Shown here: piece by piece, positions 26,466 to 35,341 of the stretch
How positions within the stretch are numbered: the stretch's first letter is position 1
Layout of the letters: each line of letters opens with the position of its first letter
Source: JBBITI01 sp963735055
GTDB taxonomy: Bacteria > Chloroflexota > Dehalococcoidia > Dehalococcoidales > UBA2162
DNA length: 64,000 nucleotides
Direction of reading: 5' to 3'
Assembly: GCA_963735055.1 (NCBI GenBank)
Contig: CAVTJN010000017.1
Span: forward strand, 62,001-126,000
Notes under the pieces: generated by a model
What the model was told of the DNA's origin: nothing
Seen by the model: the letters and a program-made list of their open reading frames with translations, nothing else
Database searches by the model: none
Program-made: the position numbers and the translations under genes

Positions 26466-27728
26466 TTACCGATAGACTCCGTATTCGCGGGTGAAGTCGA
26501 TCATCGCTCTCAAGTTCTCTGGTCTGACCTCATCGGTGGAGCTCCGCGGTGACAGGATGAAGCCGCCATCCTGGCCGACGGTATCAATGAGGTTCCGGCA
26601 ATAGTCCTTGACGTCCTGTACGGAGCCGGCCTGCAGCAAGGTAGACGGTACATTCCCCTGGATACACATGTGGCCCCTGAGGACTTCCTTGGCACGCTTG
26701 ATGTCGGTCGTATCGAGACGTGCCAGCATCTTGCCCTTGGGCAGGTCCAGCAGGTGCTCCAACTTGGAACCGAATTCACCTTCAAAGAACACACATGGCG
26801 TTCCACCTCTCTCAATAAGCGTGGTCACCAGTTTCTTGAAGGTCGGCCAGTAGAACTTGTCGAACTGCGCCTTCGACATGAAATTGTCCGAACCGCGCGT
26901 CACCGTCATGAAGAGCCGGATGTTGCCGAACTCGTTCGCTGGCGGCATTGGACTCTCCAGGGTCAGTTGCAGGAGTTTATCGCAGGCGGCCAGGACTTTG
27001 TCCGGCTGGCGGTACAGGTCCACCATCGTGCCCCGCATCCCGCGCATGGCAATTGAGATTCTATCGAACGGAGGTCCCGCACTGCCCTGGAAATACTGGG
27101 GGAATCCGCAATCGAGCATCATGCGGTTGAATTTCGCCACCCGTTTCTGCCATCTCCTCAGCTCCCGCCCCGCCCGTTGCAGCACCTTGATGGCTTTGTC
27201 TACACCGGGGTCCGTCAAGGCTACCGCCAGCCCTTGCGCCCCCAGACCTCCGCCAATGCTTGACAACTTCGGCAGTCTCGCCCAGCCGGCCAGTTCGTCG
27301 CTGGAACGGGATAACATGATACGGAACATGTAGTCGGAAGGATCAGCCAGGTAGGCATCGTAGTCCTCAGCCTGCATGTTCTCAATCTCGATAGACTGAT
27401 GGCCTTTGTATGGATCTACGCCATGACCCGGCCAACGAAGTGACTTCGGGTCCAGGATTTCCAGGGCTTTCCCCGGCGTGAACCCCTGGGGAAAGATCAT
27501 GTCGGCACGATAATCGACTAGTGTTTTCCGGTATGCCGCCAACCAGGCATCGTAATCGTAGTAGGCTGCTGAAGATGGGATCCCCGCATACTTGGCCGGG
27601 AAGTAGCCCATTCCGCAAATGATCGGTACTCTGTCGGTGGGCCTGAGGTGGATCGCATCCGTGATTCGCTTTTCCTTTTCCACGACTAGTTGTCGTGCCG
27701 TCTTTCCTTGTTCGAGCTTAATCGCCAT
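26466..27728 (-). CDS. UroD-like (uroporphyrinogen decarboxylase family) methyltransferase, paralogue 2
   Basis: 420 residues from the ATG at 27728 (RBS AAGGAG). It aligns end to end with the proteins at 24128 and 54102: EKEKRITDAIHLRPTDRVPI, LRWPGHG, RGSDNFMSKAQFDKFYWPTF, LEHLLDLPKGKMLA, MCIQGNVPSTLLQAGSVQDV and DGGFILSPRSSTDEVRPEN. Strong divergence outside these blocks shows an old duplication. It is the first gene of the unit with the SDR and paralogue 1. As in the others, a conserved acidic/aromatic C-terminus (REYGVYR here, EKYGRY elsewhere) is present. The role as a corrinoid-linked methyltransferase is inferred from family. Confidence 0.88.
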   Translation of the reverse strand: MAIKLEQGKTARQLVVEKEKRITDAIHLRPTDRVPIICGMGYFPAKYAGIPSSAAYYDYDAWLAAYRKTLVDYRADMIFPQGFTPGKALEILDPKSLRWPGHGVDPYKGHQSIEIENMQAEDYDAYLADPSDYMFRIMLSRSSDELAGWARLPKLSSIGGGLGAQGLAVALTDPGVDKAIKVLQRAGRELRRWQKRVAKFNRMMLDCGFPQYFQGSAGPPFDRISIAMRGMRGTMVDLYRQPDKVLAACDKLLQLTLESPMPPANEFGNIRLFMTVTRGSDNFMSKAQFDKFYWPTFKKLVTTLIERGGTPCVFFEGEFGSKLEHLLDLPKGKMLARLDTTDIKRAKEVLRGHMCIQGNVPSTLLQAGSVQDVKDYCRNLIDTVGQDGGFILSPRSSTDEVRPENLRAMIDFTREYGVYR

Positions 27729-28027
27729 GAAGCCACTCCTTATACTGAACTGCCGTCTGGTTGACGGCATCATAACACACTGCAGCTCCGGTTTTCGACA
27801 GGCGGACTGGAGGACTTCGAGTCCCGGCTCTTCAATCATGGTCCCGTAGGAAGTGACGTCCTGCGGCACAGTCTCGTTCGGGCGCCTGAAAGTTCCCCGC
27901 GATTTCAAGCAGTCCCCGCCGGTCTCGTCACGGTTGGACGGTCTGCACCCTGGATCCAGCGGCCGGATAGGATAAGGCGGTTACGGGATACGGGTGGGCC
28001 GCCGCATCAAATTATGGCCATTGGTGA

Positions 28028-31000
28028 TCAACCACCATTCCAGTCTATGGCCAGAGGCGTATCTCCGGCCTGCTGGCCGAAAGGACCTACCGAAAGGTCG
28101 TTGCCAGGGTCAAAGACCCCGTTGTGGTTCAAGTCAACGAACCAGGTGCCGCCGGGGCGGAAGATCGCCAGTTCCTGCCTGCCGTCGCCATCCCAGTCGA
28201 TGGCGAGGGGTATGTCATCGGTCTGTCCGCCAAAGGTGCCTGGAGAATTTGTGTAATCAACGGTCGGGCCATCGTAGACGCCGTTGCGGTTGGTGTCGAT
28301 AAACCAGGTCCCACCGGGCCGGAAGATCGCCAGTTCCTGTCGGCCGTCGCCTTCCCAGTCAATAGCCACCGGTATGTCGCCGGGCGACTTACCAAACAGA
28401 CCCATCTGGACGTCAACGGCCGGGCCATCGAAGACGCCGCTATGGTTGGTATCGATGAACCAGGTCCCGCCGGGACGGAAGACGGCCAGTTCCTGCCGGC
28501 CGTCGCCTTCCCAGTCAATAGCCACCGGTATGTCGCCGAGCGACTTGCCAAACAGACCCGTCTGGACATCCACGGCCGGGCCATCGAAGACGCCGCTGTG
28601 GTTGGTATCGACAAACCAGGTACCGCCGGGACGGAAGACAGCCAGTTCCTGCCGGCCGTCGCCTTCCCAGTCAACAGCCACCGGTATGTCGCCAGGCGAT
28701 TTGCCAAACAAACCCGCGTGAAGGTCAGCGGTCGCGCTATAGGCCCCGTTTCTGCTGGCATCGAAGAACCAGGTCCCGCCAGGACGAAAGACTGCCAGTT
28801 TCTGGGGCGATGGAGTCACTGAAAGAGTGGCTTGATCACCGTCGGACAGCAGACCCGGATCGGTGGCGGTGAAGGTAATAGTCTCGGCCCCGCTCCAGCC
28901 GCCGTTTGGGGTGGTGATCGTGGCCACCCGGCCCACGATAGAGACGGAGAGTTCGATGTTGCCGCCGTAGGTCCAGGTCATCTGGGAACCAGTGTTGTCC
29001 GGGTCGGTGACGTACTGATCCAGGATGATCGTGGCAAAATGCCCACCTTCGGCAATGGCTTGGTCAGGTATGTCAGAAACCACCGGTGGACGATCGGCCG
29101 CTGTCACCTTGAAGGTTGCGTTGTTGCTGCCGGACAGCAGACCCGGATCGGTGGCGGTGAAAGTAATGGTCTCGGCCCCGCTCCAGCCGGCGTTCGGCCT
29201 GGTGATCGTGGCTACCCGCCCCGCGATAGCGACGGAGAGTCCGGTGTTACCGCCGTAGGTCCAGGTCATCTGGGAATCAGTGTTGTCCGGGTCGGTGACG
29301 TACTGATCCAGGATGATCGTCGCAAAACGCCCACCCTCAGCAATGGTCTGGTCAGGTATGTCAGAAACCAGGGGTGGATCATTGACCGCGGTTACCGTGA
29401 AGGTCGCGCCGTCATTATCACTCAACAGACCCGGATCGGTGACGGCGAAGACAATGGTCTCGGTCCCGTTCCAGTCGGCGTTCGGGGCGGTGATCGTAGC
29501 TACCCGGCCCGAGATCGAGACGGATAGCGCACTGTTGCCGCTGTAGTTCCACGACATCTCGGCATCGGCGTTATCAGGGTCAGCGACGTGCTCGTCGAGG
29601 ATGATGATGTCGAAACTCCCACCCTCTGCAATCGTCTCGCCGGGAATATCCGAAACTACTGGCGGATCATTGGAGGTGGCGGCGTACGAAACAGCCAGCT
29701 TAAATGAATGCCCTGCATCAATGGAGGGGATGACGATCTCCCGACTGCCAAAGCGTCCGCCAAACGTGGTCAGTTCTGCACCATCCATGCGGACTGAGGC
29801 GATATCGGATTCGCTCAAAAGTGTAAGGCCGTCTACAGGCACCGCATTGTTGTTGGCTATCGTGTATGTCCCGTCGGCATTAGTCACTATCGAGACACTG
29901 GGTAAGAGCAGTAGATAGTCCCCAAAAGTGGCCATCGTCGGTGTCCACAGTAGTCCGGCTTCTCTCTTGGCCTGCATATAGGCGAGTCCATTGTCAAAAT
30001 CAGGATAAATCTCCCTCTTGTTGGTATTGGGATTGACATACCACGTGTGGTTTTCGTTCCTCCATTCGGCTACGTAGTCGTGCGCGATACATACGCCTCT
30101 TTCCGAGATCAGATTGTCGACACGCGCGGTAGTGTACACAAGATCGGTCACTTTGAAAGTACATACCGTGGACCAGAGATAAGTCCTCTTGTTGTCGGCG
30201 GTATTATCATCCACGTTGCTGTTGTAGAAGAAAAATGGGGTAATCCAGCTCTTGAACCTGGGAGCCAGCATGTTGGGTCTGTTTCGGACCAGAGGCAGGT
30301 CGACATATGCCCATGCCAGGTCGTAATCATTGGCATCCATAATGTCCAGGATGTAGTTTTCGTCTCCCTTAAGTGCTCCCTGCGAAGCCAGGTCTTCGTA
30401 ATTCAGATAGGCGCCGCCATGGTCTATCCAGTTTCTCGCCCCGTATTGCGATAGTGTCTGCAGCCCACTACTGACTGTTGTCCGGTTATCCGTGACGGGA
30501 GTAATCGAATGCCCGACAATCTCTGCCCCCGCATCAGACATCCTGTCAGTCAGGGCTTTGTAAGTCGGGTCATCCAGATCTGCTCCAGTCTGTCCCGAAA
30601 CAAACACACCTTTGGTCCAGCCGAAACCTCGTCCCATAATCCCCTTGGTGCCGTAGACCGGACTGGAGGTATCTTCAGTACCGTAGGCTACGGCATTCAA
30701 GGCGGGAAGCGTTTCGTCATCAGGGTGATTGGAGAGGACTACCACCGCATCGTAGCCGTCAGGCTGGCGCGCCTTGACCAAAGACCTCAACAAAACACCC
30801 GGGTCAATGCTCAAAGTGACATAGGCGCTGTAGCTCTGCCCCGCCAGTCTATGCTGGGCGCTTACGTCTACCTGTTCCTCCCCGGCATCCTTGACGAAAT
30901 ACTGGTGCGGGTGGTTCAGGCTGTAGTCTGCATAGAAACGGACTTCGCTGCTGGTCGCGTCGTGACTTCTTAAAGCCATAGACTGCATCGAATCATTGCC

Positions 31001-31615
31001 CATGAAAGAGAGTCCATTGTCAAACTTGACCACTTTTGGAGTGTATAGATCACTGTAGTATTCGGTGGTTACTTCAAATGCCGTAAGCTGCAAATCTCTA
31101 TTCATTACTGAAGCTGACTTCGTAGGCACAATAAAGTCGAATCTCTCTTGTGTAACAGTGACATCCCTCTTGTAGGTGAGGGTTGCAGTGTATTTGATGC
31201 TTGGCGAATGGATGTTGAGTTCGTACTTGTTGTTAATGGTCACATCAGCACTGGAGTCATCTGTGGATGTGACAGTGACGTTGTCACCGGAAACGGTAAC
31301 AGTGGATGCCAGATCGTTACCGGGAGGCAGGACACTGCCATAGTCAAAGTAAGGAACGGGAGAATTGTCAAGAATTGTGGTTCCGGTATTCCTGTTTATG
31401 AATCTCAAGGTTCCGTTTGCGTTGACGAATCCTTGATAGTAATCGGAATCAATGAGACTCCCGGCATGTGCCAGCTTCATTCCCTGCGACCAGCCTGCAT
31501 TCCCCCATTGACCGCCTTGAGTTTGTACGGGTGTGAAAAAGGTCAGGCAGAGTACCAAGGTGATAATGATTACCAAACATCTACGCACCAATCTACTGGG
31601 CCGTTCAATATGCAA
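28028..31615 (-). CDS. Large secreted protein with cadherin-like and FG-GAP/VCBS-like repeats
   Basis: 1195 residues. A signal peptide (about 1-33, RRCLVIIITLVLCLTFFTPV) is followed by about 640 residues of beta-rich sequence. Its middle (YDAVVVLSNHPDDETLP, then MSDAGAEIVGHSITPVTDNR) recalls a polysaccharide-deacetylase-type NodB barrel, though the canonical FDDG motif is not evident. Three near-identical 96-residue cadherin-like repeats follow (VSDIPxxTIAEGG, LDQYVTDPDNTDSQMTW), then five 58-residue repeats with FRPGGTWFVDTNHSGVFDG and AIDWEGDGRQELA, the calcium-binding DxDxDG type. It ends in the last repeat with no anchor. It is probably an extracellular carbohydrate-active or adhesive protein. 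It is a lone gene. Confidence 0.8.
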   Translation of the reverse strand: MHIERPSRLVRRCLVIIITLVLCLTFFTPVQTQGGQWGNAGWSQGMKLAHAGSLIDSDYYQGFVNANGTLRFINRNTGTTILDNSPVPYFDYGSVLPPGNDLASTVTVSGDNVTVTSTDDSSADVTINNKYELNIHSPSIKYTATLTYKRDVTVTQERFDFIVPTKSASVMNRDLQLTAFEVTTEYYSDLYTPKVVKFDNGLSFMGNDSMQSMALRSHDATSSEVRFYADYSLNHPHQYFVKDAGEEQVDVSAQHRLAGQSYSAYVTLSIDPGVLLRSLVKARQPDGYDAVVVLSNHPDDETLPALNAVAYGTEDTSSPVYGTKGIMGRGFGWTKGVFVSGQTGADLDDPTYKALTDRMSDAGAEIVGHSITPVTDNRTTVSSGLQTLSQYGARNWIDHGGAYLNYEDLASQGALKGDENYILDIMDANDYDLAWAYVDLPLVRNRPNMLAPRFKSWITPFFFYNSNVDDNTADNKRTYLWSTVCTFKVTDLVYTTARVDNLISERGVCIAHDYVAEWRNENHTWYVNPNTNKREIYPDFDNGLAYMQAKREAGLLWTPTMATFGDYLLLLPSVSIVTNADGTYTIANNNAVPVDGLTLLSESDIASVRMDGAELTTFGGRFGSREIVIPSIDAGHSFKLAVSYAATSNDPPVVSDIPGETIAEGGSFDIIILDEHVADPDNADAEMSWNYSGNSALSVSISGRVATITAPNADWNGTETIVFAVTDPGLLSDNDGATFTVTAVNDPPLVSDIPDQTIAEGGRFATIILDQYVTDPDNTDSQMTWTYGGNTGLSVAIAGRVATITRPNAGWSGAETITFTATDPGLLSGSNNATFKVTAADRPPVVSDIPDQAIAEGGHFATIILDQYVTDPDNTGSQMTWTYGGNIELSVSIVGRVATITTPNGGWSGAETITFTATDPGLLSDGDQATLSVTPSPQKLAVFRPGGTWFFDASRNGAYSATADLHAGLFGKSPGDIPVAVDWEGDGRQELAVFRPGGTWFVDTNHSGVFDGPAVDVQTGLFGKSLGDIPVAIDWEGDGRQELAVFRPGGTWFIDTNHSGVFDGPAVDVQMGLFGKSPGDIPVAIDWEGDGRQELAIFRPGGTWFIDTNRNGVYDGPTVDYTNSPGTFGGQTDDIPLAIDWDGDGRQELAIFRPGGTWFVDLNHNGVFDPGNDLSVGPFGQQAGDTPLAIDWNGG
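28031..28805 (-). repeat. Five 174-bp repeats (58-residue FG-GAP-like units)
   Basis: Units recur every 174 bases, with near-identical DNA in the inner three (encoding GLFGKSPGDIPVAIDWEGDG). Low divergence suggests recent expansion or gene conversion. Confidence 0.8.
28812..29672 (-). repeat. Three 288-bp repeats (96-residue cadherin-like units)
   Basis: CAGACCCGGATCGGTG recurs at 288-base spacing near 28850, 29138 and 29426. The two 3'-proximal units are the most alike. Confidence 0.8.
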
Positions 31616-31701
31616 TCCTCTTCACTCCGATCTTTGTCTGTAGCGAATCACCGAGATCGCAGTCAATGCGAGACCACCATGCGCATCGTTTCTCAATACA
31701 G

Positions 31702-31728
31702 GAAACCGACCCTCTCCAGGTCGGTTTC
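31702..31728. promoter_or_regulatory. 10-bp hairpin in leader of the large secreted protein gene
   Basis: GAAACCGACC and GGTCGGTTTC enclose a seven-base loop, about 90 bases upstream of the leftward ATG at 31615. It could be an attenuator, an mRNA-stability element or a terminator on the plus strand, where TTCTTAAT follows. The whole 31616-31996 gap holds no gene. Confidence 0.45.
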
Positions 31729-31948
31729 TTAATCGGCTCACCTTTTCGCAGTAGTCTCACCAGATCTCGACTGAACCAATAGTACGGGGTACGGTCGAAC
31801 CATGGCAAGATCACTGTACCTCCTCTATCCTCACTAATCCCCTCGAGTTCTTGGGGGCCGATAAAGGGTGCCTCATGGCGTCCCGAACCCGCTTGCCGCC
31901 ACGGTGCCCGCCCATCCCCTTGACTCCTTCCGTTTCGCGGTATATCAT

Positions 31949-31960
31949 TGTGATATCACA
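31949..31960. promoter_or_regulatory. Palindrome TGTGATATCACA, candidate operator of SPFH/RHH operon
   Basis: A perfect 12-base palindrome with further TGATAT half-sites on both sides, 37 bases before the SPFH gene's start and overlapping a possible -10 (GATATTAT). It would suit autoregulation by the ribbon-helix-helix protein at 32898. Confidence 0.45.
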
Positions 31961-31996
31961 CTGATATTATCTATGTCAGTTGAGAGGAGGAATATG

Positions 31997-32875
31997 ATGT
32001 CAGAGAAACCAGCCAATGTCTTGTCCGGGTACCTGATGCTGGCCGTGGGCATCGCCTTGTTGGCCGGCGGAATGGTGATCGCGTTTCTTACGAGCGGCCT
32101 CAATAACGCCCTGTTTGTCTGGCTCACCATTCTCCTGGTAATGGTCGCTGTCTTGTTGTTCTCAGGTTTATTCGTCGTGAACCCTAACGACGCCAAGGTG
32201 ACCGTCCTCTTTGGCAACTATGGCGGAACGGTGAGAAGGAACGGCTTCTTCTGGGCCAACCCCTTCTTCATAAAGAGGAGATTCACCTTGAGGGCACGCA
32301 ACCTGAGCGGGGACAAGATCAAGGTCAACGATAAGATTGGTAATCCCATCGAGATCGGTACCGTGATCGTCTGGCAGGTCGAAGATACCTTCAAGGCTGC
32401 TTTCGAGGTAGACGATTACGAACACTATGTGGTCGTGCAGAGCGAGGCGGCGGTACGGCATCTTGCCCAGTCATATCCTTACGATTCTTTCGAGGACGAG
32501 GACCGGGAAGAGGGTCTTACCTTACGGGCGAGTGTGGAACAGGTAAACAAACTCCTTGAAGGCGAGCTGCAAAACCGGTTTGCCCGCGCCGGTGTAAGAG
32601 TCATCGAAGCCCGCTTGAGTCATCTGGCGTATGCTCCGGAGATCGCTGAAGCGATGCTGCGCCGCCAGCAGGCCACGGCCGTGGTCGCCGCCCGGACGAG
32701 GATCGTCCAGGGGGCGGTGAGCATGGTGGAGATGGCATTGAAACAGCTCTCTGATAAGAAACTGGTCGAACTTGACGAAGAACGCCGCGCCGCGATGGTC
32801 AGTAACCTGCTGGTCGTCTTGTGCAGCGAATCAGCCGCCTCCCCGGTGATAAACACCGGAACGCTGTATCAATGA
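31997..32875 (+). CDS. SPFH/band-7 domain membrane protein
   Basis: 292 residues from the ATG at 31997, chosen because AGGAGG ends six bases upstream. Two membrane helices (about 12-34 and 40-62) precede FVVNPNDAKVTVLFGNYGGT and the band-7 core (LRARNLSGDKIKVNDKIGNP, then IEIGTVIVWQVEDTFKAAFE). A coiled region follows with AEAMLRRQQATAVVAARTRI, typical of stomatin/prohibitin-like proteins that form membrane ring scaffolds. A ribbon-helix-helix gene follows 22 bases downstream; I recall this pair as common in several bacterial phyla. Function is probably membrane organisation; no catalytic site is expected. Confidence 0.9.
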   Translation: MSEKPANVLSGYLMLAVGIALLAGGMVIAFLTSGLNNALFVWLTILLVMVAVLLFSGLFVVNPNDAKVTVLFGNYGGTVRRNGFFWANPFFIKRRFTLRARNLSGDKIKVNDKIGNPIEIGTVIVWQVEDTFKAAFEVDDYEHYVVVQSEAAVRHLAQSYPYDSFEDEDREEGLTLRASVEQVNKLLEGELQNRFARAGVRVIEARLSHLAYAPEIAEAMLRRQQATAVVAARTRIVQGAVSMVEMALKQLSDKKLVELDEERRAAMVSNLLVVLCSESAASPVINTGTLYQ

Positions 32876-32897
32876 AGCCAAGTGTCAGCGCCGCGAG

Positions 32898-33095
32898 ATG
32901 AAAGGCAAACGCAAGAGCTATTTGCTTCGCATCGACGAGGACCTGTGGAATGAACTGAGCGAATGGGCCGGCCAGGAGTTCCGCAGTGTCAACGGCCAGA
33001 TCGAGTTGGTCCTGAAACGCTCCGTGGACGAACGGAAGAAACGCCGCCGGGGTCCGGGCGAAGATAATCTCCGGACCAGCAATATTGACGCTTGA
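32898..33095 (+). CDS. Arc/MetJ-type ribbon-helix-helix DNA-binding protein
   Basis: 65 residues. SYLLRIDEDLWNELSEWAGQ and FRSVNGQIELVLKRSV form the strand-helix-helix unit of Arc-like proteins. The strand residues that contact DNA would be in KSYLLRID. A basic tail (DERKKRRRG) follows. It is the last gene of the SPFH operon, and a perfect hairpin terminator lies 38 bases on. Likely an autorepressor acting at the palindrome at 31949 (inference). Confidence 0.85.
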   Translation: MKGKRKSYLLRIDEDLWNELSEWAGQEFRSVNGQIELVLKRSVDERKKRRRGPGEDNLRTSNIDA

Positions 33096-33132
33096 GACGA
33101 GGAGCCGCGGAGTGCCGGCGTCGGGTTTAAGT

Positions 33133-33165
33133 AGAGAAGGAGGCGGGTACCCCGCCTCCTTCTCT
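33133..33165. terminator. Perfect 15-bp bidirectional hairpin terminator
   Basis: AGAGAAGGAGGCGGG and its complement enclose TAC, midway between the convergent ribbon-helix-helix gene and the solute-binding protein gene. The arms end in TTCTCT on both strands. Confidence 0.8.
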
Positions 33166-33201
33166 GGTTCAAGCCAACTGCTTTCTGCAGCCCAGGCAGA
33201 T

Positions 33202-35040
33202 CTAATGCCCGAGAGAAGACTTCAGCGCTTCGTCAATCCATACCCATTGCGCCCAAGTATCGAAACTGATGTAGCCCACGCTGTATTCCCCGGTGTAGTT
33301 CTTCACCCACGGCCACCAGAAGTTGGTCAGCGGATATATCGGACGTGAGACCACGTACGCCTGGTCAAGGACGTATTTCATCGATTCCTTGAACGTCGCC
33401 ATGGCTGCTTTGGGGTCGGTGAGGTAGAGCGCCATCATCTGTTCGGATGCCTTGTCGATGACAGGATCATTTATGTTGCTGCCGCTGCCTCCCGCGGGGC
33501 TATGACCGACCAGTGTCACCATCTTGTAGAAGACGCTCAGGGGTCCCCGGCCGCCGGCCGCCCCAGTTACTTCGTAGTTGCCGGCGGCGTAGATGGCTCT
33601 TCTAGCAGCGAGTTCCACGACATTGAGGTCCAGTTGAACGCCTACCTTGGCCCACATTTCCTTGATTATCGAGAAGTAGTCGACCTCGGTCGTGGAGATA
33701 AGCGCCGTGGTCTTGAAGCCGTTGGGGAATCCGGCATCGGCCAGAAGCTTCTTGGCCTTGTCGGGACTGTAGGTGTAGAGCTCTTTGACCGACGCCGGCA
33801 TGGCCGGGTCGTCGAGGCCGAGGTAGATGTCCTTGTAGGCGGGGACATATTCCACCGGCCATGTCAGGATCTGGCCTAGACCGTGGTTTATCGAGCTCTT
33901 TATCGTCTGAAGGTCAGTGGCCATCGACAACGCCCGGCGGACCCGAACATCGTTGAAGGGCGCCTTTTGTGAATTCATGTATATATACCACGGATCACCG
34001 CCCAGAATGCCCTCTCTCTCCTTGATCCCCGGGGCTGAGCTTCTTATCGTGGCAGCGTCCTCATAGGTAAGGCTGGGCATCTGATCAAGTTTGGCGGTGC
34101 GAAGCGCGGCCAATCTGGTGGACGCGTCGGGAATGATGAGATACTTCACACCATCGACGTAGGGCAACTGGTTGCCTTTGCCCGGACCGACGGGGTCGGT
34201 ATCCCAGTACTTCGGGTTTTTCACCAGCGTCGCCGCACTGCCCGCCACAAAATCTTTGAGAATGAACGGCCCGGTGCCCACGGAATTGTGCCAGTCCGAC
34301 ATGTCGCCGTATTTCTCAACCACCTCATGCGGCACAATATGGGCATAGGCACCGAACTTGGCTACCGCTGATATCATGGCCGCAAAGGGCACCTTGATGG
34401 TGACCTCCCAGGGCCCGGTCTTCTGGATATCGGCATTCCTGAGTTCCGGATAGGCCTTGTACAGGTACGCCCTCTGGTCGGTAGTCAGCGTCCGTAGAGT
34501 GAATACAACATCATCGGCCGTCCTTTCCCGCCCGGCGACCAGGCGGCTGGCAGGACTTTCAGGATTAAGCGCGAATTTGACTCCCGGACGGATCTGATAC
34601 ACAAGAGTGCCCTGGTTCTTCTGGGCATCCAGCGTCCACTTCCAACTCGCGGCCGTCATGCCTGCCTTGTGATCGAAAATGTCGTACCAGTCAAGCCAAG
34701 GGGTCTCTTTGGTGCCGTAGCCACCAGCGTCTCCCCTGGCCCAATCGCCCTGCCACATCGACTCGTTGGTCAGCCTTACTGTCGGGCCCGGAACGAAGAT
34801 CCACGTGAGGACGTCATCGAAAGTGGTTATGTCCTGGTTCTGGACTAGCTTGAGAGTGCCGCCGTACTGCGGCTTGTCCGAAGGCTTCGTCGTCTGAGGA
34901 GGAGCAGTCGTGGTGGCCGAAGGCGGCGGCGTAGTCGTTGTCTGGGGCGTTGTTGTCGTAGCCGGACTGGTGCCGCAAGAAGCCAGGATCATTGACGCTG
35001 AGACTAGAAAAATGAAAACAAGTACACTGAACTTCCTCAC
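33202..35040 (-). CDS. ABC transporter family-5 solute-binding lipoprotein
   Basis: 612 residues starting at GTG (35040) with GGGAGGG upstream. Signal peptide RKFSVLVFIFLVSASMILASC ends in a lipobox (Cys22). A Thr/Pro linker and KPQYGGTLKL follow. SBP_bac_5 features: SVGTGPFILKDFVAGSAATL, GKGNQLPYVDGVKYLIIPD, VRVRRALSMATD and YSPDKAKKLLADAGFPNGF. The C-terminus FWWPWVKNYTGE is shared with the proteins at 8908 and 37824. It is a lone leftward gene; no permease or ATPase is present. Ligand unknown. Confidence 0.9.
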   Translation of the reverse strand: MRKFSVLVFIFLVSASMILASCGTSPATTTTPQTTTTPPPSATTTAPPQTTKPSDKPQYGGTLKLVQNQDITTFDDVLTWIFVPGPTVRLTNESMWQGDWARGDAGGYGTKETPWLDWYDIFDHKAGMTAASWKWTLDAQKNQGTLVYQIRPGVKFALNPESPASRLVAGRERTADDVVFTLRTLTTDQRAYLYKAYPELRNADIQKTGPWEVTIKVPFAAMISAVAKFGAYAHIVPHEVVEKYGDMSDWHNSVGTGPFILKDFVAGSAATLVKNPKYWDTDPVGPGKGNQLPYVDGVKYLIIPDASTRLAALRTAKLDQMPSLTYEDAATIRSSAPGIKEREGILGGDPWYIYMNSQKAPFNDVRVRRALSMATDLQTIKSSINHGLGQILTWPVEYVPAYKDIYLGLDDPAMPASVKELYTYSPDKAKKLLADAGFPNGFKTTALISTTEVDYFSIIKEMWAKVGVQLDLNVVELAARRAIYAAGNYEVTGAAGGRGPLSVFYKMVTLVGHSPAGGSGSNINDPVIDKASEQMMALYLTDPKAAMATFKESMKYVLDQAYVVSRPIYPLTNFWWPWVKNYTGEYSVGYISFDTWAQWVWIDEALKSSLGH

Positions 35041-35212
35041 CCTTTACCCTCCCTAAGTGAGATTCCCTTGCACGCAAACTAAGTCCCAATTCCAATGGTA
35101 CAACGCTGTTTCTCAGGCTGTCAACCTCACCTCTCGAATGGTGTCACGATAACTGATGATTTTGTTGCTTTCACCGGTCTTGACAGTGAACGGGGGAACG
35201 TGCCGACCGGAA

Positions 35213-35241
35213 TGTGAAATGCTGGCCCAAAGGCGTATAAT
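35213..35241 (+). promoter_or_regulatory. Candidate promoter of the dehydrogenase/cupin unit
   Basis: TGTGAA and TATAAT are separated by 17 bases, with TATAAT at 35236-35241, about 100 bases before the ATG at 35342. The -35 match is weak. Confidence 0.4.
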
Positions 35242-35341
35242 CTCGGACATGCTGAAGAATCCCGGCGCGTTTGCAGCGACTCTCAGGGTTTCTTCCGCAG
35301 GAGCTTTCGGAATACATGATTGAGATTGAAGGGAGGGAAGG

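Noticed and set aside
31605..31814. Small protein of 69 residues upstream of the large secreted protein
   Set aside because: Its frame includes the 10-bp hairpin and overlaps the real start. No ribosome-binding site or domain.
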